Shown here: positions 24,931-33,647 of the stretch, in pieces
Position numbering within the stretch: the stretch's first letter is position 1
How the letters are laid out: every line of letters starts with the position of its first letter
Assembly (NCBI GenBank): GCA_023398335.1
Contig: JAEWSJ010000023.1
Coordinates: 1 to 46,802 of the forward strand
Length of the DNA stretch: 46,802 nucleotides
Source of the DNA: Bacillota bacterium
Lineage (GTDB): Bacteria > Bacillota_I > Bacilli_A > RFN20 > CAG-288
Reading direction: 5' to 3'
The notes under the pieces: generated by a model
Database searches by the model: none
Seen by the model: only the letters and a program-made list of their open reading frames with translations
What the model was told of the DNA's origin: nothing
Translations under genes and position numbers: made by a program

Positions 24931-25662
24931 ATGAATGGTAAAAATAGCGTTATAAAGAGAGTCTCTTGGTGCCTAGTTAGCTGCGTTTTAATCGCTTTAG
25001 GAGTGGCGATGTTGAACATAGCGCATTTTGGCAACGACCCATATTCTGCCATGATTAATTCCTTTACGCTATTCATGTCTTTTATTCCAGAGGAATATAC
25101 TTTCTTTCATCAGTATAGTTATTTAATTTGCAATACTGTTTTCAGTTTGTTATTGGCAATACCAATCTTATTCATAACGCGTAAATACTTCAATATTGGT
25201 ACTTTTCTAAATATTTTTGGAATGAGTTACGTTATTGATTTATTCATGCTCTTGTTTTCATATATGGGGTTAACTACTTCTTTACCTTTGTATGGGCGTA
25301 TTATTTCAGTGGTGTTAGGATTTATTATTGAATCAATCGGAGTTGCGTTATTTGTTCAATCGAATGTTGGAGTTGCTCCATATGATGCCTTAAATGTCCT
25401 GATAGGAAAGAAAATAACATATAAGTATTCTCGTATTCTTTGCGATGTTGGAGCAACGTTAATTGCTTTTATTATTTCATTGTGTTTCCACTTAGATTTA
25501 GTTACTGACTTTGTTTCCTTTGTTAAATTTTTATTCTTAAGCCCAGAAAATAAAGTTGGTTGGTTTACCTATTTCTTGTTCTTTGCGGGAGGCCCGGTGA
25601 TATCTATCTTTGGAAAACTAGCCAATAAGTATATTTTTAAGACGGAAAAAGCAAATATTTAA
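24931..25662 (+). CDS. YczE/YitT-like multi-pass membrane protein
   Basis: A 243-residue integral membrane protein with about six hydrophobic segments. The halves look like a duplication: ALGVAMLNIAHFGNDPYSAM in the first and SIGVALFVQSNVGVAPYDALN in the second. Both carry the G-(N/A)-(D/P)-(P/Y) loop typical of YczE-type and related YitT-like proteins. The family's transport role, if any, is not established. It precedes the first LytTR regulator by 54 bases on the same strand. A weak promoter lies in that gap, so co-transcription is possible but not certain. Confidence 0.7.
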   Translation: MNGKNSVIKRVSWCLVSCVLIALGVAMLNIAHFGNDPYSAMINSFTLFMSFIPEEYTFFHQYSYLICNTVFSLLLAIPILFITRKYFNIGTFLNIFGMSYVIDLFMLLFSYMGLTTSLPLYGRIISVVLGFIIESIGVALFVQSNVGVAPYDALNVLIGKKITYKYSRILCDVGATLIAFIISLCFHLDLVTDFVSFVKFLFLSPENKVGWFTYFLFFAGGPVISIFGKLANKYIFKTEKANI

Positions 25663-25686
25663 ATTTTTATATAAACAATATATAAT
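25658..25686 (+). promoter_or_regulatory. Putative promoter of regulator/kinase pair 1
   Basis: TATAAT (25681-25686) with TTTAAA (25658-25663) at 17 bp; AAAGGG follows before the GTG start at 25717. Confidence 0.45.
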
Positions 25687-25716
25687 GAAAACATAAAGAG
25701 AAAGGGAACTTTTAAA

Positions 25717-26424
25717 GTGATTAATATTGCTATAGTAGAAGACGATAAAAGTGCTTTAGATGTTCTTAAAGGTTTTTTATTGAAATTTGAAGAAGCCAAT
25801 AATTTACAGTTCTCAATCACATCGTTTAATAATGGACTAGATTTATTAGATGAGTATCCTTCATACGATCTTTTATTTATGGACATTGAACTTCCGTTTA
25901 TCAACGGAATGGATGTCTGTCGAAAGGTTAGAAAAATCGATCAAAAAGTTAACATTGTCTTTGTAACAAACATGGCAAACTACGCCGCAACCGGTTATGA
26001 GGTTGACGCGGTGGCTTTTATGGTCAAACCAATCACATATTACAATTTTGAAAACATCGTTAAAAAAGTTTTAAGAAATATTGATAAAGCGGATAAAAAC
26101 GGTATAGCTATACGAACAAATAATGAGATTAAGAAAGTATTAATCGACGACTTATTGTATGTCGAGGTATCCAATCACAATCTTTTTTATCATACTTTTG
26201 AAGGAACGTACTCTTCACGTCAGTCCTTATCGCAAGTTGAGGAAAATCTCTCAAAACATTACTTCGCAAAATGCAATAATTGCTATTTAGTTAATTTAAA
26301 ATACGTCAGTAATATTTCGGGAAATGATGTTGAATTAAAAGATAAATCTATTTTGCAAATCAGTCGATCAAAAAAGAAAAACTTCGTCGATGCTTTTTTA
26401 ACTTATATAGGGGAGAATGTGTAA
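25717..26424 (+). CDS. LytTR-family response regulator 1
   Basis: A response regulator of 235 residues. The receiver domain (1-~120) has acidic residues Glu8/Asp9/Asp10, the phosphoacceptor Asp56 in LLFMDIELP, and the conserved lysine in MVKPITYY. The C-terminal LytTR DNA-binding domain (about 140-235) includes DDLLYVEVSNHNLFYHT and NNCYLVNLKYVSNISG. LytTR regulators bind pairs of ~9-bp direct repeats about 21 bp apart and usually activate nearby genes. The start is GTG, preceded by AAAGGG. The next gene, its likely kinase, begins two bases after the stop. Likely targets are the GH3 genes downstream, where such repeats occur. Confidence 0.93.
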   Translation: MINIAIVEDDKSALDVLKGFLLKFEEANNLQFSITSFNNGLDLLDEYPSYDLLFMDIELPFINGMDVCRKVRKIDQKVNIVFVTNMANYAATGYEVDAVAFMVKPITYYNFENIVKKVLRNIDKADKNGIAIRTNNEIKKVLIDDLLYVEVSNHNLFYHTFEGTYSSRQSLSQVEENLSKHYFAKCNNCYLVNLKYVSNISGNDVELKDKSILQISRSKKKNFVDAFLTYIGENV

Positions 26425-26425
26425 T

Positions 26426-27697
26426 ATGGAAAGTGTTTGGTATACTCTTATACGATATATTTTGGTTTTGATAATTCCAGTCTTAATGTTTATTCCTTAT
26501 TTGAAAAAAAGAGACCATTTTATCATTAGATTAATAGTAACATTGATCGCGTATTTTGGTTTAAGTATGTATGCTTCTTATTACAGCGGGATTTTAGTAA
26601 TAGACTGGTTTTATTTTGTGTTTTTAATGGTATTTGTATTTGCTGTATTTGTTCCTTATGCGATTTGTAAGATCTCATTTAAAGAAGCGTTGTTTTTTGC
26701 CGCTGCTGCTTATTCAATTCAAAATGCGGTGGATAACTTGCTAATTTTACTTAGTCGTGCGTGTGGCGAACCAACGGAAAAATATATTTTGCTTATCATG
26801 TATTTTTCAACGTATTTAGTTATATATATCGCTTTCTATTTCTTCTTCGTTGTAAAAGTAAAAGACTTATCAGTGGATAGAATTAATAATACTACTACAA
26901 CAATGGTAGTCTTTTTAACCTTATTTGTTGTTTATGTTATTAGTATGTATGCGTCCTTTTCTCAAGATGCCCCAAATAGCAATACAACAAGACTATACGC
27001 TATCGTAACTTGCACAATTTTATTGATGATTCAATTTGGTTTGTTTCAAAAGAGCACGATGGAAATTGATAAAGAGATTCTCAAACAAATAATACAAAAA
27101 GAAAATGATTACAATGCTAAAGCTAAAGAGAACACTGAATTAATCAATTTGAAGTGTCACGATTTAAAACATCAAATTAAGAAATTACGTCAAACGGTTA
27201 CTTCTCCAATGGAAGTGGAAGCCTTGGATAATTTATCTGAACAGATTCAAATATTTGATTTATTTATTAAAACAGGGAATGAAACTTTAGATACGATACT
27301 TACTGAGAAAAATATGAAATGTCAAAGTAAGAAAATAAAGTTGTCCTGTATTATTGATGGGGAAGCCTTGAGCTTTATGGATAGCTTAGATATGTATTCT
27401 TTGTTTGGAAATGCCATCGATAACGCTATTGATTATTTAGATGACGTCGAGGAAGAAAAAAGAATAATTACCATAAACGCGAAAAGAGTTAATGGCGGAG
27501 TAGGAATTCACTTTGAAAACTATTGTAATACCGATATTAAATTTGAAAATGGCTTACCGATTACCACTAAAAAAAATACCAAGGGCGATTTTCATGGATA
27601 TGGAACAAAATCAATGAATTACATTGTTAAGAAGTATCGTGGAAGAATTAACTTTATCATTAAAGATAACACATTTAATGTTAATATCTTTTTCTAG
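26426..27697 (+). CDS. GHKL-domain sensor histidine kinase 1 (AgrC-like)
   Basis: A membrane sensor of about 423 residues with six hydrophobic segments (residues ~8-215), followed by a cytoplasmic coil and the kinase. The phosphorylated histidine is probably His245 in LKCHDLKHQI. The ATP-binding GHKL domain has the N-box LFGNAIDNAIDYL and the G-box HGYGTKSMNYIV. The ATG at 26426 is chosen over one at 26417 because GGGAG lies at a better distance. The AgrC-like layout suggests an extracellular small-molecule or peptide signal; none is encoded recognisably nearby. It should phosphorylate regulator 1, encoded immediately upstream. Confidence 0.92.
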   Translation: MESVWYTLIRYILVLIIPVLMFIPYLKKRDHFIIRLIVTLIAYFGLSMYASYYSGILVIDWFYFVFLMVFVFAVFVPYAICKISFKEALFFAAAAYSIQNAVDNLLILLSRACGEPTEKYILLIMYFSTYLVIYIAFYFFFVVKVKDLSVDRINNTTTTMVVFLTLFVVYVISMYASFSQDAPNSNTTRLYAIVTCTILLMIQFGLFQKSTMEIDKEILKQIIQKENDYNAKAKENTELINLKCHDLKHQIKKLRQTVTSPMEVEALDNLSEQIQIFDLFIKTGNETLDTILTEKNMKCQSKKIKLSCIIDGEALSFMDSLDMYSLFGNAIDNAIDYLDDVEEEKRIITINAKRVNGGVGIHFENYCNTDIKFENGLPITTKKNTKGDFHGYGTKSMNYIVKKYRGRINFIIKDNTFNVNIFF

Positions 27698-27772
27698 GTT
27701 ATCATTTGATATTTTATTGAATTAATTTTCTTTTCGCTTATATATTTAATTAGAAAAAACATTCGAATTATT

Positions 27773-27804
27773 GGCTATGTATTAGTTTACATAGCCTTTT
27801 TTTT
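27773..27804 (+). terminator. Terminator of regulator/kinase pair 1
   Basis: GGCTATGTA (27773-27781) pairs with TACATAGCC (27788-27796), followed by eight Ts. Confidence 0.88.
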
Positions 27805-27815
27805 GCTATTTTGAT

Positions 27816-27848
27816 GTCATTTTACGACTAAAAAATACCACTTACGAC
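27816..27848 (+). promoter_or_regulatory. LytTR-like operator repeats upstream of the first GH3 gene
   Basis: TTACGAC occurs at 27822-27828 and again at 27842-27848, a 20-bp period. The first copy is part of GTCATTTTACGAC (27816-27828), a near-inverted repeat. Its relative GTCATTTTAACGAC is found on the opposite strand before the next GH3 gene. The second copy ends four bases before the -35. Direct repeats of about 21-bp period just upstream of a weak -35 are where LytTR activators bind. Confidence 0.55.
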
Positions 27849-27852
27849 AAAC

Positions 27853-27896
27853 TGCCCATCATTTATTTTGAGATTGATAATATGTAAGTGCTTTCA
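27853..27896 (+). promoter_or_regulatory. Promoter and near-cre site of the first GH3 gene
   Basis: A weak -35 TGCCCA (27853-27858), 17 bp, and -10 GATAAT (27876-27881). TGTAAGTGCTTTCA at 27883-27896 matches the cre consensus TGWAANCGNTNWCA at 13 of 14 positions and would cover the transcription start. It therefore looks like a catabolite-repression (CcpA or other LacI-family) site. The gene's AAGGAGG ribosome binding site follows. Confidence 0.6.
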
Positions 27897-27956
27897 AAAC
27901 GAAAGTATTGTGACTTATTGTCCTTTTGCTAAAAATACAAATAAGGAGGTATTAAA

Positions 27957-30900
27957 ATGGCAAAACAAAAAATGAAAAACAAGAAATTTTGCGCAATCGT
28001 TATTCCGCTTACTACAGTGGCATTAGCGGCCGCAATTGCTCTTCCAATTGTGAGTGACGTTTTTTCGGTATCATTAGACACCGCTCTTGGTTCAGGTAAA
28101 TTACACACAATCGAAGCGGAAGGTACTGATTCATGGGATACAGATTACTACAACAAAAAATATTCTAAAGATTCAGATGCTAAAGCGGCGGCGGCAACTA
28201 CAGGTAAAAAGATCGCGGATGAAGGTTTGGTTTTATTAAAAAATACAAATTCTGCTTTACCTCTTGCTAGTTCAACAACGATTACCCCATTAGGTTACGG
28301 TTATGGAAACCCAGCATATGGTGGCTCTGGCTCTGGAAATGTTAAAGCGGATGATGAAAGTATCTGGACTCCAGAAAAAGCTTTGAAGAAGAATTTCACT
28401 ATTAATGATAGTGTTGCAAATATTGTAAAAAACAAAGAAAATTATTCGCGAGTTAAAGAAGCGGATGGAACGAGTGCAGCTGAACAAGGTGCGGGCGGAA
28501 TGTTCTATAACGACTTTGGACTTAAATCTCTTGAAACGTCAAAATTAGATGGTGTTGCAGGAACGATAAACGGAACAACCGCAGTTGTATTTATTTCTCG
28601 TAGTGGAGGTGAATCTTTCGATATTAAGAAAGATGCGTATAGCGATGGAACAGCTCACTATTTAACATTAAGTAAAAATGAAAAAGATACAATTAAGTAT
28701 GCTAAAGATAAAGGTTGTACAAAAGTTATTGCTATAATCAACTCTTCAAACGCAATGCAAATTGATGAAATAACGTCAGGTGATTACGAATGTGACTCTA
28801 TTCTTTGGGTTGGTGGCACCGGTGCTGCTGGATTTGAAGCGATGTCTGATGCTTTAGTTGGCACAGTTAATCCATCGGGTCGTTTGGTTGATACTTATGC
28901 TAAAGATATGACAAAGAATCCATCTTTCAAAAACTTTGGTGATTATTCTTATGATAATGCCACATTTGGTGACAAAAATAAAAAAGCTACCTACGTTCAA
29001 TATGAAGAAGGAATTTACGTTGGCTATAAATACTATGAAACAGCCGCAGAAGAAGGTGCAATAACCTACAGTGATGAAGTGGTTTTCCCATTTGGTTATG
29101 GAATTAGCTATTCTACATTCAACCAAAAAATTACCTCATTTGAAGTAAGTGACGGAAAAGTAAAGGTTTCTGTTGAAGTCGAAAACACTGGAAGTGTTGC
29201 GGGTAAAGATGTTGTTCAAATCTATTACAAAGCTCCATATACCTCATATGATAAAACTAATGGAGTTGAAAAAGCTGCGAAGAATTTAGTTGCATTTGGT
29301 AAGAGTGATACTATTGCCGCTAAAGGAAAAGGTACAGTTGAAATTGAATTTGCCTTAGAAGATTGCGCTTCATATAACTACAATAGAGATAATGGAGACG
29401 GAACCAAGGGATGCTACATGTTAGAAGAAGGTGAATATACCTTCTATCTTGGAAAGAACTCTCATGATTCTTACGAAAGTAAGACTCATACAGTTAGTGG
29501 TAGCATTTTCTACGATAATAAGAATCCACGTCAATCCGAAAAAGATGCTCAAGCAATATTAGATGATAAGACAGGAAAAGCGACAGGTACACCAGAAAAG
29601 GCCTATATTGATGCTGATGCTAAGTTTGTTGCAGCCACTAATGAATTCCAAGAATCTTCTAATTTCATGAATGAAACTGGAATTAAGAATTTAACTAGAG
29701 CGGATAAGTTTGTCGGTGGTGTTTCTTCTCCGACTTCAGCAGATAATACCTTAGCTAAAAAGTATTTAGATGCGTTTGATTCGTTAAAGGTCAATGGATT
29801 CAATGTTGATACCAATGAAAATATTGGCAATGTTGAAACATCAAAAGTGTATGATAACTCTGAAATTAAGCATGTTGATAGTGGTTTAGCTTTATCTTCA
29901 TTAAGAGGAAAATCATATTACAGTAGTGAGTGGGAGACATTATTAGATCAAATTAATTTTGATAGTGCAACAACTCAAGAAGAATTAAGAGATTTATTGT
30001 ATTATGGCGCATATAACACAGCAGCTTTAACCGATTTAAATAAAATATCCACTAAGGATTTTGATGGTCCACAAGGATTGTCATCATTTATGGCGAGCGG
30101 AAACTGGTATGCTTATCCATCTGAAGTTGTTGTTTCTGCAACATGGAATCAAGATTTAGTTGAAGAATATGGACATTCTATTGGTCAAGAAGGTTTAGCT
30201 TCTGGTATTTCTGGTTGGTATGGACCAGCTATGAACACTCATAGATCGCCATTCGCAGGACGTAACTTTGAATATTATTCAGAAGATGGAGTTTTAGCTG
30301 GCAAGATTGCTGCCTCGGTTGTTAGTGGTGCAGCCGATGAAGGCTTCTACGCTTATTTGAAACACTTTGCTTTAAATGATCAAGAAACCAACAGAACAAA
30401 TTACCTTTGCACTTGGGCTAATGAACAAGCCATTCGTGAAATATATTTAAAACCATTTGAAATTTGTACAAAAGAAGCGCGTACTACAATGTATTACACT
30501 TCCGATGCCAATGGAACAAAATCTTCAAAAGTTGTTAGAGGAACAACCGGTATTATGACAGCGTTTAACTGTATTGGTACAGCAATGGCGTCTTCTAATT
30601 ACTCACTTACCACTGAAGTTTTAAGAAATGAATGGGGCTTCCAAGGTATGGTTATTACTGATTTCGGACCAACAGTAAATTACGACGCTATGGTCAGATC
30701 CGGAAATGACTACTTACTTAATGCTAACTGGGGTGGTCCAAAACCAACTCTTGATAAAGTATTTGCGGATACAACTTCAAATACTGCTCGTCACGCAATG
30801 AGAAACGCCGTTAAGAATATATGTTATACAGTAGTTAACTCTTCTGCATATAACAATATTGCTCCAGGTTCAACTTCTTATCGTGATATGTCACCATGGA

Positions 30901-31031
30901 GAATCGGTATTTATTCCGCTTCTGGTGTCTTAGCAGCATCGACTGCTGCTGGTTTAGGATTCATCATTTTCCGTTTAATAGATGCGAAAAAAAATCCACT
31001 TAAGTATTCGGATGAAAAGAAAGAAAACTAA
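27957..31031 (+). CDS. Membrane-anchored permuted GH3 beta-glycosidase 1
   Basis: Glycoside hydrolase family 3 enzyme of 1024 residues, likely a beta-glucosidase acting on the cell surface. Domain order is reversed, as known for rumen-type GH3 enzymes. The GH3 C-domain comes first (VLLKNTNSALPL, GSGSGNV; likely acid/base Glu219 in RSGGESFD). A fibronectin-III-like domain follows (VVFPFGYGISYS, VEVENTGSVAGKDVVQIYY), then the GH3 N-domain (FDGPQGLSS, GRNFEYYSED, KHFALNDQE), with nucleophile Asp902 in GMVITDFG. There is a hydrophobic anchor at residues 11-32 and a second transmembrane segment near 985-1005 (GVLAASTAAGLGFIIF) before a Lys-rich tail. Both ends therefore appear membrane-tethered. 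AAGGAGG precedes the ATG. Confidence 0.93.
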   Translation: MAKQKMKNKKFCAIVIPLTTVALAAAIALPIVSDVFSVSLDTALGSGKLHTIEAEGTDSWDTDYYNKKYSKDSDAKAAAATTGKKIADEGLVLLKNTNSALPLASSTTITPLGYGYGNPAYGGSGSGNVKADDESIWTPEKALKKNFTINDSVANIVKNKENYSRVKEADGTSAAEQGAGGMFYNDFGLKSLETSKLDGVAGTINGTTAVVFISRSGGESFDIKKDAYSDGTAHYLTLSKNEKDTIKYAKDKGCTKVIAIINSSNAMQIDEITSGDYECDSILWVGGTGAAGFEAMSDALVGTVNPSGRLVDTYAKDMTKNPSFKNFGDYSYDNATFGDKNKKATYVQYEEGIYVGYKYYETAAEEGAITYSDEVVFPFGYGISYSTFNQKITSFEVSDGKVKVSVEVENTGSVAGKDVVQIYYKAPYTSYDKTNGVEKAAKNLVAFGKSDTIAAKGKGTVEIEFALEDCASYNYNRDNGDGTKGCYMLEEGEYTFYLGKNSHDSYESKTHTVSGSIFYDNKNPRQSEKDAQAILDDKTGKATGTPEKAYIDADAKFVAATNEFQESSNFMNETGIKNLTRADKFVGGVSSPTSADNTLAKKYLDAFDSLKVNGFNVDTNENIGNVETSKVYDNSEIKHVDSGLALSSLRGKSYYSSEWETLLDQINFDSATTQEELRDLLYYGAYNTAALTDLNKISTKDFDGPQGLSSFMASGNWYAYPSEVVVSATWNQDLVEEYGHSIGQEGLASGISGWYGPAMNTHRSPFAGRNFEYYSEDGVLAGKIAASVVSGAADEGFYAYLKHFALNDQETNRTNYLCTWANEQAIREIYLKPFEICTKEARTTMYYTSDANGTKSSKVVRGTTGIMTAFNCIGTAMASSNYSLTTEVLRNEWGFQGMVITDFGPTVNYDAMVRSGNDYLLNANWGGPKPTLDKVFADTTSNTARHAMRNAVKNICYTVVNSSAYNNIAPGSTSYRDMSPWRIGIYSASGVLAASTAAGLGFIIFRLIDAKKNPLKYSDEKKEN

Positions 31032-31049
31032 TTAAAATATCAATAAGAA

Positions 31050-31078
31050 ATAAGGCAAGTCTGATAAACTTGCCTTAT
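31050..31078 (+). terminator. Hairpin after the first GH3 gene
   Basis: ATAAGGCAAGT (31050-31060) pairs perfectly with ACTTGCCTTAT (31068-31078). There is no T-run, so it may be a weak terminator or a 3'-end stabiliser. Confidence 0.5.
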
Positions 31079-31080
31079 AT

Positions 31081-31140
31081 GTCGTTAAAATGACAATTTA
31101 TGTCATTACGGTTTAATCTGTAAGGGATTACAATTATAAT
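31081..31140 (+). promoter_or_regulatory. LytTR-like repeats and promoter of the second GH3 gene
   Basis: GTCGTTA (31081-31087) and GTCATTA (31102-31108) are 21 bp apart. The first lies in GTCGTTAAAATGAC, an inverted repeat. The promoter is TTTAAT (31112-31117), 17 bp, TATAAT (31135-31140). The distance from the second repeat to the -10 (27 bp) is almost the same as in the first GH3 promoter (28 bp). A weak -35 with a repeat pair directly upstream fits activation by a LytTR regulator. Confidence 0.55.
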
Positions 31141-31177
31141 AGAGTTATAAATTGTTTAGTTGAGAAAGGAAACAAAT

Positions 31178-33637
31178 ATGAAATATAAAGATCTTATTTC
31201 AAAAATGAGTTTAGAACAAAAAGCTTCATTAATGTCGGGAAAGGATTTCTGGCAAACAAAGAACATTGATAAACTTGGCATTCCTTCAATTTTTCTTTCA
31301 GATGGTCCACACGGATTAAGAAAACAAGCTGCGGCTGCAGATCATTTAGGCTTAAATGCCTCGTTACCTGCCACATGCTTTCCTACTGCTGCAACAATGG
31401 CAAACACTTGGAATTTAGAATTAGGCAAGGAACTAGGTGAAAAACTTGGGGAAGAAGCGTTAGTTCAAAAAGTTAACGTTGTTTTAGGCCCAGGAACATG
31501 TATGAAGCGTAATCCACGCTGTGGAAGAAACTTCGAATATTTTTCAGAAGATCCTTATCTTGCTGGTAAAATGGCCTCTAGTTATATTCAAGGTATTCAA
31601 TCTAATGGAATTTCTGCATGTGTAAAACACTACGCAGCTAATAACCAAGAAACTCGTCGTATGACTGTTGATACAATTATCGATGAAAGAACACTTAGAG
31701 AAATATATTTAACTGCTTTTGAAATCGCGGTCAAAGAAGGTAAAACCAAAACTTTAATGTCATCTTACAATATGATAAACGGCGCACATGTAAATGAAAA
31801 TATGCATGTTCTTCACGATATCTTAAGAGATGAATGGAAATATAAAGGTGTTGTTGTATCTGACTGGGGTGGAAATAACGATAGAGTTAAAGCTTTATTA
31901 GCTTCTAACGAACTCGAAATGCCTACTACTGACGGCGAGACTAACATCGATATTGTTAAAGCTGTAAGAAATAAAGAAATCGATGAGTCTGTTTTGGATG
32001 AATGCGTAGATAGATTATTAACTTTAATATTTGATACCGAAGAAGCTTTCAAGAAAGAACATAAAACTTTCAATATTGAAGAGCATCATAGTTTTGCTTT
32101 GAAAGCAGCGGAAGAAGCGATGGTCTTATTGAAGAATGATAATAATGTTCTTCCTCTTGCCTCAGGTACTAAGGTCGCTATTATTGGCGATTTTGCTGCT
32201 TCTCCTCGTTATCAAGGTGCGGGTTCCTCTATTGTTAATCCAACTCGGTTAGATGATACTTTGGAATTTATTAAGAATTACGATGTAAATTACCTTGGAT
32301 ATGAAAAAGGTTTTAAACGTTATGGCAAAAAGGATAATGGATTAGTTAAGAAAGCTATGAAATTAGCCGAAAAAGCTGATGTAGTTTTATATTACATGGG
32401 CTACGATGAAGTTACTGAAGCGGAAGGTCTTGATCGAAAAGATATGAAGCTTCCAGAAAATCAAATTCATTTATTAAAAGAATTACGTAAGGTTAGTAAA
32501 AAGATTGTCATTATCTTATCATGTGGCTCTTCTATAGAAATGGATTTTGATGTTGACGCTGATGCGGTACTTCATACATATTTATCAGGTCAAGCGGGAG
32601 CTCAAGCTATTCTTAATGTCTTAACTGGAAAAGTAAATCCATCTGGAAAGTTATCTGAAACTTATCCACTTCGCTATGAGGACTGCGCTTCTTCTTCAAA
32701 TTTCTTAGTTAAAGATAGAACGGTTGAATATAGAGAAGGTTTATATATTGGTTATCGTTATTTCGATTCGGCTAATATCAAAGTTAAGTATCCATTTGGT
32801 TATGGTTTATCCTATACAAAATTTGAATATTCCAATTTAAAGATTAATGATGATTCAGTAACATTTGATATAAAGAACATCGGTAATTACGATGGTGCTG
32901 AAGTTGCAGAATTATACGTTGGAACTAAAAATGGAGTTATCTTCCGTCCAAAGAAGGAATTAAAAGGATTTACTAAAGTATTCTTGAAAAAGAACGAAAC
33001 TAAGACAGTTACTATTCCATTTGATGATAAAACATTCAGATATTTCAATGTTAAAACTAACAAATTTGAAATTGAAGGATGCACTTATTCTATAATGATT
33101 GGCGCTTCAGTTGAAGATATTCGTTTACAAGGTGAAATTGTTAAAGAAGGAACAACTAAAGTCAATCCATACGAAGGCTTAAAATTAGATTCATATTATT
33201 CTTATAATGTCAGAAATGTTGGATTAGAAGAATATCAAACTCTTCTTGGTCACGATATTCCAAATCCAAATTATGATTTCTATAAGAAGAATAGAATGCT
33301 TGTTAATTACAACACTACAGTTGCTGAACTTCGCTATGCTCCAGGTTGGAGTGGAAGATTCTTTGCTCGTGTAGTACGTCATGTTATCTCTTTATTAACT
33401 ACATTTGGAAAGAAATCATCGGCAAACACTTTAGTTATGGGTGTTTTATACATGCCACTTAGAGGTGTTTCTAGAATGACAAACGGTGCTATTTGTTGGG
33501 GACAATTAAACGGACTTATTATGATGTTTAATGGTCATTTCTACAAAGGCCTTAGATTGTTCTTTAAAGAGGGCAAAAAACGTAAAGCTGTTAAAAAGCA
33601 AGTTGCTGAATTAGAGAAAAAAGAAAATTCAATTTAG
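31178..33637 (+). CDS. Cytoplasmic GH3 beta-glucosidase
   Basis: An 819-residue GH3 enzyme in the usual domain order, without signal peptide, so it probably hydrolyses imported beta-glucosides or oligosaccharides inside the cell. The N-domain has IFLSDGPHGLRKQ, GRNFEYFSEDPYL, CVKHYAANNQE and the nucleophile Asp229 in VVVSDWGG. The C-domain has VLLKNDNNVLPLASG and TEAEGLDRKDM (likely acid/base Glu416). A fibronectin-III-like domain begins with KYPFGYGLSYTKFEYSNL. An extra ~130-residue C-terminal region ends in a moderately hydrophobic stretch and a basic tail, so loose membrane association is possible. The ATG at 31178 follows GAAAGGA; a TTG at 31160 is rejected. The next gene starts 10 bases later. 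Confidence 0.94.
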   Translation: MKYKDLISKMSLEQKASLMSGKDFWQTKNIDKLGIPSIFLSDGPHGLRKQAAAADHLGLNASLPATCFPTAATMANTWNLELGKELGEKLGEEALVQKVNVVLGPGTCMKRNPRCGRNFEYFSEDPYLAGKMASSYIQGIQSNGISACVKHYAANNQETRRMTVDTIIDERTLREIYLTAFEIAVKEGKTKTLMSSYNMINGAHVNENMHVLHDILRDEWKYKGVVVSDWGGNNDRVKALLASNELEMPTTDGETNIDIVKAVRNKEIDESVLDECVDRLLTLIFDTEEAFKKEHKTFNIEEHHSFALKAAEEAMVLLKNDNNVLPLASGTKVAIIGDFAASPRYQGAGSSIVNPTRLDDTLEFIKNYDVNYLGYEKGFKRYGKKDNGLVKKAMKLAEKADVVLYYMGYDEVTEAEGLDRKDMKLPENQIHLLKELRKVSKKIVIILSCGSSIEMDFDVDADAVLHTYLSGQAGAQAILNVLTGKVNPSGKLSETYPLRYEDCASSSNFLVKDRTVEYREGLYIGYRYFDSANIKVKYPFGYGLSYTKFEYSNLKINDDSVTFDIKNIGNYDGAEVAELYVGTKNGVIFRPKKELKGFTKVFLKKNETKTVTIPFDDKTFRYFNVKTNKFEIEGCTYSIMIGASVEDIRLQGEIVKEGTTKVNPYEGLKLDSYYSYNVRNVGLEEYQTLLGHDIPNPNYDFYKKNRMLVNYNTTVAELRYAPGWSGRFFARVVRHVISLLTTFGKKSSANTLVMGVLYMPLRGVSRMTNGAICWGQLNGLIMMFNGHFYKGLRLFFKEGKKRKAVKKQVAELEKKENSI

Positions 33638-33647
33638 GAGATAATTA

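Noticed and set aside
28854..29126. 90-codon minus-strand frame inside GH3-1
   Set aside because: Antisense to a well-supported catalytic protein, without a ribosome binding site or family resemblance.
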